A stretch of DNA of 64,000 bases from assembly GCA_039000515.1 (NCBI GenBank), contig JBCFYV010000001.1, forward strand, positions 16,717,928 to 16,781,927, given 5' to 3'. The notes below the pieces were generated by a model that had not been told where the DNA came from, searched no databases, and saw only the letters and a program-made list of their open reading frames with translations. The DNA is from Timema cristinae. Its lineage: Eukaryota; Arthropoda; Insecta; Phasmatodea; Timematidae. Position 1 is the first letter of the stretch. Each line of letters begins with the position of its first letter. The position numbers were made by a program, and so were the translations under genes. Positions 36,201-45,735 of the stretch are shown piece by piece.

Positions 36201-38976
36201 AAGGACGTCAGTACCGGCTAATCTTTCCACAAACTCAGCTATAGACGGATGTAACCCGACAGGTCATTATAATTATTATTATAAACGAATGATTACATCC
36301 GCACACGACTTATAAACTAACATAAATCTAGAACAAGACAACAACCAACCCCCGCCATTAATTCATCGTTGTGGAAGGTGAAACCCACATGATACATTTC
36401 TCAGCCTTGCCGGGAATCAAACCCAGGACACTTAGCTTAGTAGGAAGACAATTTACCGTCTGAGTTGAGGCATCAGAAGTGAATTTTTTGCTGCCGTTCG
36501 TAAAATACTAAATTGTACAGAGTATACGATATATTCGGGATAAAGATGAATGATTCCTGGATAGTTCAGTGACGTGAATTTACATGCGGAGACAAATATC
36601 TCTGACTCTTTACCGTGTACAGGTGTCATTTTTCAACTATTTTTAATTTTATTGAATTGTAAGATGGATAGAGTTATGGTTGTAGCCATAACTTAAGTTA
36701 GTTTCAAAATTCAAATTTATAAATTACTTCAAGTTTTTAATCTGTGAAAAATATATATCCAATGAACGTCCAGTGATGCACTTTAACATTTGAAATTGTG
36801 TTTCTATGAGGTTCAGGTTTATATCAACTTGATAGCTCACATGGACAACCGCCGCTCTGATGTTGTGGCCATTCAACTGTTTCCGTCGGTTGTACAAGGA
36901 ACATTTGCACCACGTCAGACCGGTCGCAGCGCTCCAGTGGCCAAACGGGGAAGTGTTGAGAGAGGAGTCTTGGTCCACCCTGTATATCTCGGTGAGAGTA
37001 CGTGATCCCTGAACGACCGGGCGACTAGGAACTTACAGTTGAAAGGCACGTAGATGTCGGCGAAGAATTCCTCCAGAGGTGTCGCATCTGGTAGGAAGAG
37101 AAACCAGCTGGGTCTGTGTATCTTACCCGTCGTGGACATTTCCTGACGAGAACATGGATATGTTTGTATTAACTTTCCATTGCGTCTCACTACCTATTCA
37201 GACTAACCAGCCCCATGGTGTGCACCTGGCTACGATCCTAGAGGTCCCGAATTCGATTCACAGCTGGTACCTTGTTTATTTTCCTCGGAAGAGGAATTAC
37301 CCCAAAAGGTCACCAGGTTTTGGCTAGTTAAGCTCAAGTTAGGTTTAAGCGTTTCCACTGGTTCCACACTCTCATACTCACTATCATCATCACCTCATCT
37401 TATCGGACATGGAAAGAGCCTCCACGGAAGTACATTTGGACGTCCCGTGGACAACGGTACATTAGTACGGGCTAATTTTATCTACAAACTGGGCCCCGAA
37501 TGTTGTAGCCCAGTCGTACATATTATACTATATCAATATATTTTTTTATATTATTATACTACTATACGTTCAGACTAATGGGCTAGGGATGAAGAAGGTA
37601 CCATTTAGAATAAAATGTCTTAATTTCCGTGAGAGAGAGTGGGAAACCGTTAAAGAAAAAACACCTTAAGTAGACTCAACTGAGATTCGAACCTCGAGCT
37701 CCCCATCATCAACAGTCTACTCTATGCGAGAGTGGCGCGTTAGACCACGTGACCACTGAAGCGGGTGTTTTCAATACTAACCGCAACAAAACACATTTTA
37801 TATTTTCTAACAGGTACTTTCAAATTTAAAATTGGACTGTACACACCTCTAGGAAAGTCCTGGTGGCGTTGTCCGCGGACAGGATGACTAGAAGAGGAGG
37901 TTTCCTAGGACACTCTCCGATCTCTTGCAACTTGCTGAACTGTTGGACGGGGAACAGATGTCACCTGCACGTCTTTCTCCTGCAGCACCAGGGTTGCCCT
38001 CTTCACCACCGACACGACGTCGTAGCCTGAGTCACATACATCCCCCCCAGAGGTCGGTGAATACCTGCCTTGTCATCGAGAGCACCAATACGCCAAAGGT
38101 TATGGGTATGTGAACGTCGGGTTCGAATCCCAGTTATGCATTTCAACCTGAACATCAGTAGCGAGGATACTTGTGGTCAGATGGTTACGGTTTTTCTTCA
38201 GTACGTCTTACTACCTGGTCAGGTTATACGCATATATGATAATTACTTTAATGAGGTAAGGATGGGGAAGGAAGCCTTTTAGAGGTAATCTACACGCATT
38301 TTCGTTGAAGAGAGGGGAAAACGTCTAGGAAAAATACCCTAGGTAGACTCTACCGGATTTCGAACCCCGAGCTTCCTGCCATCATCAGGACAGTCTTAAC
38401 ATGAGCATGACCTCATATACCAATTGGTCGTTGAAGCGTGTATATACACATACATAGATTAATTACGCTAATAGAATAAGGATGAGAAGGTCGAATGTTA
38501 GAGTAAATGTACCCACATTTGTAATAATGGTGATTGGGAAAACATTTAACAAAATTACACCTTCAGTACACCAAATTAGGTTTCGAATCCCGGTCTACTG
38601 TTTCCGACAATGCAGTATTACACGATAGTGACGGGTTAGTCCACGTGACTACCGATGCTTGTCAGGAGGTGTCGGGTGCAAATAAGACAGATTGTCTTAA
38701 TGTAAGAGAATCTTGGGGTTGAACCACCGGATACAAAAAAAAATCATTTATTACAAACGATGTTCATGCTTGAAATATTACTAGATAATTTGTATCAATT
38801 TAATTTATAAGAACATTACCTAAGATACCATCCTGAGACTGAAAACAAAAGAATGACACAACTTCTGTGGTAGCTGTGGTATATGGCTGGAATAACGTCC
38901 GGATGGTCCGGGTTGATACCACACTGCCATTACATACTAAGAATATCAAGAGGATTATTATCACAGATTTCATCAT
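23994..38976 (-). CDS. IR-B: divergent ionotropic receptor, 9 exons, single-base frameshifts
   Basis: Complete IR from signal peptide to stop. Exons in order: 38829-38976, 37847-38026, 36841-37142, 35625-35728, 34180-34404, 30398-30632, 27096-27311, 25146-25408 and 23994-24222. It shows the S1 signature [10 protein letters not shown] and FAMTSLR with the conserved arginine, LGAFCQQG at the pore, [10 protein letters not shown] in TM3, SPYLRVINY in S2 and a TM4 run ending LTCLVVEM. All splice sites and phases fit. Exons 2, 3a, 5 and 6 contain one or two single-base indels. No in-frame stop arises by substitution. IR-A is its closest relative here. Expected in chemosensory neuron dendrites; ligand unknown. 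Confidence 0.9.
24360..24560 (-). mobile_element. Non-LTR family N1, 3' fragment
   Basis: Matches 12560-12760 (TTTATTCTTAAAACTCTTAA type sequence, CACACATTCGTCTACAA, CTACCTTCATATATTAGCTT). Lies in IR-B intron 8 of transcript order. Confidence 0.6.
24590..24955 (-). repeat. SINE family C copy
   Basis: On the minus strand a tRNA-like head with TATAGTGGTCAACGCACG and B box GGGTTCGATTCCCGG, a body with GGGTATATTTCCTG, then GAAAGAGCCTCC-type sequence and a tail near GCCAGTACTAATAGAG (plus-strand ATTAGCC complement). Confidence 0.75.
25146..25408 (-). CDS. IR-B exon 7, S2 ligand-binding lobe
   Basis: 263 bp, phase 0 to 2, intact, acceptor TGTTCACAG and donor GTAAGT. It encodes [19 protein letters not shown], then [13 protein letters not shown], then [13 protein letters not shown]. 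Confidence 0.92.
25409..27095. other. IR-B intron 6, no gene seen
   Basis: AT-rich, with a SINE B fragment at 26650-26790. Open frames at 25483-25689 and 26055-26351 on the plus strand are AT-rich and unsupported. A T10/G12 run at about 27063-27084 lies 10 bp downstream of the exon 6 donor. Confidence 0.55.
27096..27311 (-). CDS. IR-B exon 6, TM3, two one-base deletions
   Basis: It encodes [20 protein letters not shown], then in the next frame [19 protein letters not shown], then after a second shift NSAEFSYFK. Shifts fall at about 27230 and in the T run at 27121-27124. Length 216 against 218 in IR-A fits two deletions. Donor GTAACG. Confidence 0.88.
27505..27745 (-). repeat. SINE family B, near full length
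   Basis: Tail CAGCGCGTCTTACTACCCG, body GGGAAAGCCATTTAGG, complemented B box CCGAGATTCGAGCCTAG, ending at ACGCCACCGAGGCGGG-like head sequence. Confidence 0.85.
28440..28695 (-). repeat. tRNA-like SINE, family F
   Basis: Matches 18841-19105 in reverse: GTTTGAACCCAAG B-box complement, AGTTGCGCTACGGATTTTTA, and ACCACAATCGACTTGTG. Confidence 0.65.
28745..30397. repeat. 36-bp minisatellite, about 45 units, donor-derived
   Basis: Contiguous 35-37 bp units of the form CTAACCTTGTGGACAAAAGG plus CAAACTACACTACCAT or CAAACGTCACTACCAT, in IR-B intron 5. On the transcript strand each unit contains GCCTTTTGTCCACAAG followed by GTTAGATGG. The true exon 5 end reads GCCTTCTGCCAACAAG followed by GTTAGATGG. 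The array therefore starts at, and looks like copies of, the exon 5 splice junction. Single-base losses within units are frequent. Confidence 0.97.
30398..30632 (-). CDS. IR-B exon 5, TM1 and pore, one-base deletion
   Basis: It opens [17 protein letters not shown]1 runs through [17 protein letters not shown], and it ends [13 protein letters not shown] base is missing in GGAAACGG at 30483-30490 (235 bp against 236 in IR-A and IR-C). The donor GTTAGA is weak, and the exon end is the founder-like unit of the adjoining minisatellite. Confidence 0.9.
31200..31232 (+). repeat. Short TTAGG-like interstitial repeat
   Basis: About five imperfect TTAGG units (TTAGGTTAGGTTAGG, then one TTTGG). TTAGG is the usual insect telomere repeat. 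Too short to imply a former chromosome end. Confidence 0.6.
31520..31610 (+). repeat. Shared SINE tail with (AAT)n
   Basis: GCGTATAGCCCGAACGGGTA, then GACGCGGTGCTAAATAATAA and further AAT units. The body upstream is not recognisable. Confidence 0.75.
32061..32349 (-). repeat. SINE family A, full length with 10-bp target duplication
   Basis: On the minus strand: A box region CTAGTGGTCTAGGGGTAAGG, B box GGGTTCAACCC, middle GTTCGGATTCCACGTTAAAC, tail ending GACGCGGTGCTAATAATAAT. It is flanked by CCCTAGTTAG at 32051-32060 and 32350-32359. It lies inside the PIF/Harbinger-like element. Confidence 0.92.
32521..32615 (+). repeat. tRNA-like SINE head
   Basis: GTGGCAGAATGGTGCGTTGC and B box GGTTCGAATCTTGG. 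It resembles a degraded tRNA sequence; the body is not recognised. Confidence 0.5.
33640..34085 (-). repeat. SINE family C with internal 18-bp expansion
   Basis: Head on the minus strand with TAGTAGTCATTGCACC and B box GGGTTCGATC. The internal CACTATCACCCTCATATT unit is repeated six times at about 33785-33920. Another part matches CCTTTCCGTTGAGG. Confidence 0.75.
34180..34404 (-). CDS. IR-B exon 4, S1 ligand-binding lobe
   Basis: A 225-bp exon, phase 2 to 2, intact. It encodes [35 protein letters not shown], then [20 protein letters not shown]. The donor is GTAGGA. Confidence 0.92.
35625..35728 (-). CDS. IR-B exon 3b, start of S1
   Basis: A 104-bp exon after TTTTTTCAG, phase 0 to 2, donor GTGAGT. 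It encodes [13 protein letters not shown], then [14 protein letters not shown]. It corresponds to the end of IR-A exon 3 and IR-C exon 3b. Confidence 0.88.
35970..36290 (+). repeat. SINE family C, near full length
   Basis: tRNA-like head GGTGTAGTGGTCAAAGCTCC, B box CGGGTTCAATTCCC. The body has TCGAAGGAGGAATAATTCCC, TTAAGTTAGGTTAAG, CATCGGGACTTGGAAAGA and CTCCACGGAAAGGACG, ending in an ATT-rich tail. Confidence 0.82.
36841..37142 (-). CDS. IR-B exon 3a, amino-terminal domain, one-base deletion
   Basis: It encodes [20 protein letters not shown], then [13 protein letters not shown] after a frame change at about 36998-37003, then [15 protein letters not shown] and ends AAVVH before donor GTGAGC. 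Length 302, one short of a multiple of three. Confidence 0.85.
37195..37535 (+). repeat. SINE family C copy
   Basis: Head GGTGTGCACCTGGCTACGAT, B box CGAATTCGATTCACAGC, body CTCGGAAGAGGAATTACCCC and GGACATGGAAAGAGCCTCC, ending near ATGTTGTAGCCCAGTCG. Confidence 0.8.
37560..37765 (-). repeat. SINE family B copy
   Basis: Body GTGGGAAACCGTTAAAG, complemented B box TGAGATTCGAACCTCGAG, head GACCACGTGACCACTGAAGC. It lies 80 bp from IR-B exon 2. Confidence 0.8.
37847..38026 (-). CDS. IR-B exon 2, amino-terminal region, one frame change
   Basis: It follows a GTATGTGACTCAG acceptor. It reads [19 protein letters not shown], then changes frame near 37957-37963 and continues [16 protein letters not shown] and [15 protein letters not shown] to donor GTGTGT. 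Length 180 bp against an expected 179 (or 182). Confidence 0.75.
38195..38670 (-). repeat. Two tandem SINE family B copies
   Basis: Copy one (38195-38420) carries CAGTACGTCTTACTACCTGG and TACCGGATTTCGAACCCCG. Copy two (38445-38670) carries GGTTTCGAATCCCGGTC and GTCCACGTGACTACCGATGC. Both are read on the minus strand, in IR-B intron 1. Confidence 0.75.
38829..38976 (-). CDS. IR-B exon 1, signal peptide
   Basis: ATG ATG at 38976-38971 starts [17 protein letters not shown], a clear signal peptide. The exon ends in phase 1 at GAT G before donor GTATCT. The first of the two ATGs is taken as the start. Confidence 0.75.
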
Positions 38977-41267
38977 CAATCATAACTGCATACCTCAGGA
39001 TTAACTAGATTTAGATAACACTGATTATAATATGGAATATTGTCTTTAAAACACAGCGCGTCTTTGTCTGGTAAGCTGAATCACTTGCAATATGTTGATT
39101 TTCTTTTTTTTTAAATAAAATGTTCTGCCGTATAGACACTAGACATAAGCACGCCATTTGTTAAGTACAATTTTGAATATTTTTTTTTTCTTCACGTTTA
39201 ATTTTGTTAGTTACGTTTATTCGAATAAGAACACATCCAAGTTTAAATTATCTAAATGTCTTGAATCTTGGAAATAGTTATAGTTGGGAAGTAAGTACAA
39301 GTATTTTACATGTAATTATGATACGTAAATAAAGACATGTTAACCTGTGTCATTATTTGACAAAGAGCGAGTATGATAAATATTCTCACTTGGACTAATT
39401 ATATTTCTATTAATAGATGAATAATGCCACACCTAGATCAATGTGTAATTAGAAGTTCAAGATAAGGTAGGAAACAGGTTCATATTTTGTTATTTCGTCT
39501 CCCATTGTTCTAACTCTGTGTGTTGATTAATTTATTATGCTGACTTACAGAGCTAATCAATCATAATTAAAATACTAAACTGCACGATGTCATTTGGATG
39601 ACATATTAGTATTGATATGTTATTAATAAAGACAGTCACAAGAGCTTGATCATCACCAACTCGGCAACAGTCTGGCGTGTTATTGCCGGGGCTAAATAAC
39701 TTCGCTTGACCGGACTAAATAGTAGAACTGTTTCCTACCATTCAGTGTCAAATTTAACTTTCAAAACCAGTAAACAAGGTCAGATTTTAGATAAGAAGGA
39801 ACATTTTTTGATAGTTACAAAAGCTACTAAAACAATTTGCTTATGTTCATACGTCAAATCATGTGAACTGAAGCTGTCAATTATGATTGATAATATTAAT
39901 CATCCTTAGAGCCCGTCTCACACGAGGTACAGCACATAACCTAGGTAAGTAATACAGCTAGAACCAGACGTCGCATCTTCGTGACCAGTTAAAGAATCTT
40001 ACCAATTTTTTTTAAAAGAAAGTACTATTTCATTGATCCAAATTTATTTGCTGTAAATTGAAGAGCGTAGAAATACCACACTTCGATGCTATTTTTTTTG
40101 TTTCGAGCGTAATCTTTATTATAATATTCCAGTTAATCGTTTCTTAAGAACTGCGAGACATTTTTATACTACATTTTTAACAGTCAGAATGGGCACACTG
40201 CCCCTACCCTTACATTAATAAATGCTTGATTAAATATCTTAATATTATCTTTGTAAATTTAAATGACACCTAATATTTGTATACAAGGTGATTAGAGAAA
40301 TCATAGCTCTCTCTAAAGAAAGATGTATTTACCGCACACATACACACAAAACCTAACTACTGAACTCTTTTTCGAAAAATGTTACGTCCTCCCATCCATT
40401 ATAATCATCACCTTCGAATGTAAAAATGATATTTTTCCAGGAAAAAAAGTGTTTTTTTTTAAGTCGCAATCGATTGTTTATTACGATACACTTAATTAAA
40501 AACATCCACAGTTAGTGCTAAATGAAGCCTATTACTGTACACTCAAAATAAAATAAAAATATGATAAAATATTCTTCTCTACAAAACATGTAGATTCGTC
40601 CACAGCGATTATTATTATTATTGTTTTAGTTAAAACTAGTTAAGAGATGCCTTAACGATTTCTTTTAATGTTTCTTGTTGATATAACCACTGAAGAAATA
40701 AACCAATTAAGTCAAATACTTTTTATTTTATTTTCAGTGTTCGTACTCGAAGCGTGTTTCGATAATAGCCCAACTAGGCTTTCTACCCTGTTCGTGCCGT
40801 CAGAAATAACAGATCAATATCAACACATACTTACCTTGACACGTTAAGAACATGCCACGATATAAACACACAATGAAATGTAAACCTGTTTGGTAAATAA
40901 TTTTTTATTATCTGTAAACATATTAACCCCCTATGAGGCTGTTGGAGTTTATACTAATAGTGGTATTTAATATATAATTTATGAATAAACTGATTATAAT
41001 CTGCACATGACTTTCAAATCAATAATTCGATTCCAAGGCTAGACAAACATCCTGGTCCCCCAATCGTTAATTAACCAAGAGTATCGAGGTCCTGATCAAA
41101 CTTGATCTTTTGGCAGCTTAACAGTCTGTGTGTTCAAAGATAAATGTGTCGACGAATCTTAATGACATTTGACAGGGATATTATTTGGACTTAAGTCAAA
41201 CGATATACAGTTTGTACTGTAAAAAGTTTTTCAATCCAAATATCACGTTCAATAAGACAGCCACTAA
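38977..41267. other. Spacer upstream of IR-B, no gene seen
   Basis: AT-rich intergenic DNA that must include the IR-B promoter. The only recognisable repeat is one isolated, diverged 68-bp satellite unit at 39907-39972. An open frame at 39706-39909 has no recognisable content. Confidence 0.6.
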
Positions 41268-42340
41268 CTTAGGTAGGTAATACAGCTAGAACCAGACGTC
41301 TTAAGAGCCCGTCTCACGCCACAGATAACACCTAGCTTAGTTAGGTAATACAGCTCGAACTAGACGTCTTAAGAGCCCATCTCACTCCACAGATAACACC
41401 TAGTTTAGGTAGGTGTTACAGCTTGAACTAGACGTCTTAAGAGCCCATCTCACTCCATAGATAACACCTAGTTTAGGTAGGTAATACAGCTTGAACTAGA
41501 CTTCTTAAGAGCCATCTCACGCCATAGATAATACCTAGTTTAGGTAGGTATTACAGCTTTAACCAGACGTCTTAAGAGCCCATCTCACGCCACAGATAAC
41601 ACCTAGTTTTGGTAGGTAATACAGCTTGAACTCGACGTCTTAAGAGCCCGTCTCACGCCATAGATAACACCTAATTTAGGTAGGTAATACAGCTTGAACT
41701 AGACTTCTTAAGAGCCCGCCTCACGCCATAGATAATACCTAGTTTAGGTAGGTATTACAGCTTGAACTAGACGTCTTAAGAGCCCATCTCACGCCACAGA
41801 TAACACCTAGTTTAAGTAGGTAATACAGCTTGAACTCGACGTCTTAAGAGCCCATCTCACGCCATAGATAATACCTAGTTTAGGTAGGTATTACAGCTCG
41901 AACTAGACGTCTTAAGAGCCCATCTCACTCCACAGATAACACCTAGTTTAGGTAGGTATTACAGCTTGAACTAGACGTCTTAAGAGCCCATCTCACTCCA
42001 CAGATAACACCTAATTTAGGTAGGTAATACAGCTTGAACTAGACTTCTTAAGAGCCCGTCTCACGCCATAGATAATACCTAGTTTAGGTAGGTATTACAG
42101 CTTGAGCTAGACGTCTTAAGAGCCCATCTCACGCCACAGATAACACCTAGTTTAGGTAGGTAATACAGCTTGAACTCGACGTCTTAAGAGCCCGTCTCAC
42201 GCCATAGATAATACCTAGTTTAGGTAGGTATTACAGCTTGAACTAGACGTCTTAAGAGCCCGTCTCACGCCACAGATAACACCTAGTTTAGGTAGGTAAT
42301 ACAGCTTGAACTAGACTTCTTAAGAACCCGCCTCACAGAC
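41268..42340. repeat. 68-bp satellite, about 16 units
   Basis: Contiguous units with GACGTCTTAAGAGCCC, TCACGCCACAGATAACACC and TAGTTTAGGTAGGTATTACA. The period measured from successive AGACGTC sites is 68. Variants (GACTTC for GACGTC, ATAATACC for ATAACACC) recur at intervals of three to five units, suggesting partial higher-order structure. Intergenic between IR-C and IR-B. Confidence 0.97.
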
Positions 42341-43610
42341 ACAGCCAAACAACTAAGACATGTTCAGAAAAAGAGATACAATAAATAGACCAGTAAAATC
42401 TTGGTCAGACCTAAATGTAAATAAATTTTGGTTCAAATTTGCTAAATAGTTTATAAGTTAGAATTGAAACACACATAAACACAATTGTCACGTTAGTATA
42501 TTTGATTGAAAAAAATAATTATGTTCTATGCTTGAACCACAAATTTGTGTTAAAAAGCAGCTCAACACTAGGGGTATTTAAATACTACTTTTTATTAGAA
42601 AAATATACCCAAAAGCGTCACCAAAAGTCATGCTTAGTTCTGGAATTGGGCGTTGAGTTAGAATACTCGTCAAATACACGAGGGTAAATTTTTCTCAAAA
42701 ACAAGTGCATATCTTTATTTTTTTAGTACAGTGTCTTACTAACCATTCGGGTTATAAGGTTACATCTTATTTTAATGATCCTTTTCACCCTTAATCCATT
42801 ATATTACATTGTCAATAATCCTGGTTCCAGGAGAGAAAAAAAACTTGACTTGTTTATTAAGATTTTCAACGAGATATTAGCGTCATATGTGGCCGTTTAT
42901 TCGCATGCTTAGAAGGAATGAATTTGCTGTACATATTGAACTTGAAAATTTGCTGAATGTCATGTCAACCTTACAACGAAAAGATAGGTCAGTTAATTCC
43001 CACAGTTAACACACTGAGATGCCATCTATATTGTACTTACATGACACTTTGTTTATTGTAAGTTTCGATCCGTACCCTCGTTTTAGAATAACAAAGACAA
43101 GCTTCATAAATGTAGGTCAAAATATTTGTCTTTGTTAATCGACGAGGGTAAATCACTCAAACATACAAAACCCAAGTTTTTCCATTTACATTTTGTTGTT
43201 GTCTGCACGTCTATTTAATTTAAATAGGTAGAAACATTTTTTGGCAGTTCTAAAAGTTATTAAAACAATTTTAATATATTCACACTTCAAGTCATGTGAG
43301 ATAGGACAGCTATCACTTGGGATTAATTTTATCAATACCTTATTAAAACTAATAGTAATAATTTAGTAAAATGAAATAAATGTTGACCGAAAAAAGGGGG
43401 GAGGGGGGGGGGGTTGCATTTGAAGAGTACAGGATAAAAAGCAGGAAACTCCAATTTGAACTCAAATAAAGTCAGTGCTACCATCTGTTAGACACTCATG
43501 AGATATTTCTAATACACTTTGACTCGATATTATGGTTAAAAGAGGTATCTGTTGTTTTTAAATTGATAATAATAAAAGTGTTTACTAGGGTTCTTACGAG
43601 GTTTGAAATT
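42341..43610. other. AT-rich spacer with one hairpin
   Basis: No gene is recognised. A stem-loop with ACCCTCG/CGAGGGT and ACAAAGACAA/TTGTCTTTGT arms lies at 43073-43150, and a G run at 43396-43414. Confidence 0.6.
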
Positions 43611-43611
43611 A

Positions 43612-43866
43612 TTATTAACAACACGTCTTACTACCCGTTCAAGTTATACGCACATGCGCTAATGTGTAATGGAGGACCTACAGTTTAACGTGGAATCCGA
43701 ACCACGGTGGAGGCCTGGCATTCCCCACATTCACAAGTTGTGATTAATACACGTCTTGTCAGTGGTGAAGGAAGGGTTTGGTAATCAGATAAATCTGTGC
43801 TGGGACCAAGGATTGAACCCCCAGAACAGAAGTCCGACACATTACCCCCAGACCACCAGGTCACCT
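43612..43866 (-). repeat. SINE family A copy
   Basis: Tail ACACGTCTTACTACCCGTTC, body CAGTTTAACGTGGAATCC, complemented B box and head ending CCAGACCACCAGGTCACC. A short deletion removes part of the B box region. Confidence 0.88.
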
Positions 43867-44382
43867 TTGAGTTATAAAAGTTGTCCTGTAAAAATTAATG
43901 TGTTTAGTGTGACTTTTCCGCCGCATTTCCCACATACCCTTCAAATATGTTTGTATTTTCTCAATTATCTTTACCGCAGAATTTTACTATAGATAGTATA
44001 CTTTTGTAAATAAATATTTACGCTAATTATTCACTATATTTATTGTGCGACTATTTTATTACAATGATAATAATTTTACTTTTTAAAAATCATCCCAATT
44101 ACCAACCATTTGTTTATTTACTCCTTTCATTTTAAGCCCTCACTAATTTGTCCATCTGTTTTCATTCTTGTTTCTAGCGGATTCTTCTGTCTTCATGAAG
44201 ATAACACCTTGTTCTTCATTCTAAAAAAAATCAATTATTTTTCACTTACAATAATAAACTAGAGATATAATGAAGATATTTGAACTATGTATGAGGACTG
44301 CTTGTGAGGACGTGGTTGGTGAACAAATGGACAGTGTTAATGTGGAGTGTTCATTTGATGATGCCGTATTAATTTCTGAGAC

Positions 44383-44630
44383 CCGCCTCGGTGGCGTAGT
44401 TGGCTAACGCGCTTGTCGTGTTGAGCTCGACTGCTGAGGATGGGGATATCGAGGTTCGAATCTCGGTCGGGTGAACTGGGAGTGGTTTTTCCTAAACGGT
44501 TTTCCACTCTTCCTCCACGCAAATGCGAGTTCACTTCCTCTATTTCAACCTTCCAATTCCCAATCCATTGGCGTAATTAGTACTTAAAGCGTATAACCCG
44601 AACGGGTAGTAAGATGCAGTGCTAAATAAT

Positions 44631-44661
<31 letters not shown>

Positions 44662-44664
44662 TGC
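44383..44664 (+). repeat. SINE family B, full length
   Basis: Head GGTGGCGTAGTTGGCTAACG, B box GAGGTTCGAATCTCGG, body TTTTTCCTAAACGGTTTTCC, tail GCGTATAACCCGAACGGGTA, GTGCTAAATAATAATAATT and more AAT units. This is the best copy for defining the family. Confidence 0.9.
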
Positions 44665-45510
44665 TGAGAGTGAAAGTGACTTGCAGAATGGATTAAATTG
44701 TTTGAATGTGGTGATAGGTAAAATGGATCTTTGTATAAATGTATCCAAAAGTCAGGTGATAACTTTAGGTAAGGACGGATCAGGAAATGGTTGTCAACTT
44801 AGAAAAAAGGGAAACCGTTAGAACAAGTGAATGATTGTGTGTGTTTGTAAAAATGGGAGGATAGATGGTGAAATCGACAGATGGGTTAATGCATCTCGAA
44901 GATTAGTTGGATGTATGTATGTGGATTATTGAAAATAATGAAGTAGTATCGAAAGGGGCAAATATGGTGTATATTAAAATAAGTTGAGGTCAACATTGTT
45001 GTATGAATGTGAAACGTGGGTTTGTCAGGAGAAACACAAGTACCAAGGTGAATGTGGTTGGAATGAGGTATTTAAGAAATACTTGTGGAAACAATCGTAT
45101 GGACAGAGTCAATAATGAATGGGTGCTGAAGGAGTGCAGTTTAAAAGTGAATCCAATAAGTCAATATGAAAGATGTGTCTTACGATGGTTTGGTCATATT
45201 TAGAGGCTGAGTGAGGATTGAGAGAGGAGGCAAATATATGAAGATAGAGTGTATGGATCAAAAAAAGGGTAGGTAATGTAAGACGTAACTAAATGTTGTA
45301 GATGAATGTGTGAAAAAGAGAAGCATTTAGAGTTTTAAGAATAAAATACTCGGTGTATGGATGTTGTTGAAGCGAAGGGATTATACAAGAATAGATAATG
45401 GTGGAGAAAGTTAGTAAGGATGAATTAAGTTCCAAGTGGTTTTATGAGCTATATTCACAGTTACTTGCCTACCCTGTAAGGGAATGGGGGATTAGATATG
45501 TATGTGTGTA
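44665..45510 (+). mobile_element. Non-LTR retrotransposon 3' fragment (family N1)
   Basis: Degenerate reading on the plus strand: CINVSKSQVI, RWVNASRRLVG, KVNVVGMRYLRNTCGNN, VNNEWVLKECSLK and RWFGHI, the post-catalytic part of a reverse transcriptase. It ends GGGGGATTAGATATGTATG, matching the 3' end of the 12441-13080 copy. A SINE B tail precedes it directly. Confidence 0.78.
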
Positions 45511-45533
45511 TATATAGCAATAGTATGAATATC

Positions 45534-45735
45534 TCACCTCTGATAGCTAACTATCTCGAGCAGTAGTATGATCAGAGAGAGCATCCCACCGCACCCCAGT
45601 AGAATATAGGCGGGGGTGAGGGATACCAAACCCACGCTGATGACGTCAGCGTTGGACGAGGCACAGGTAGGGCGAGCCGGCCGCCAAACCTTGTTTTGAT
45701 GGTCCCACAGTCCGTTTTCCGCAAGTTTCTTCATG
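45534..45735 (-). CDS. IR-C exon 8, TM4 and stop
   Basis: It encodes MKKLAENGLWDHQNKVWR, a Cys-containing loop PARPTCASSN, then TM4 through YILLGCGGMLSLIILLLEI, and TGA at 45534-45536. The final AG/GTGAGA could also be a donor, in which case the true stop lies further downstream. Confidence 0.88.
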
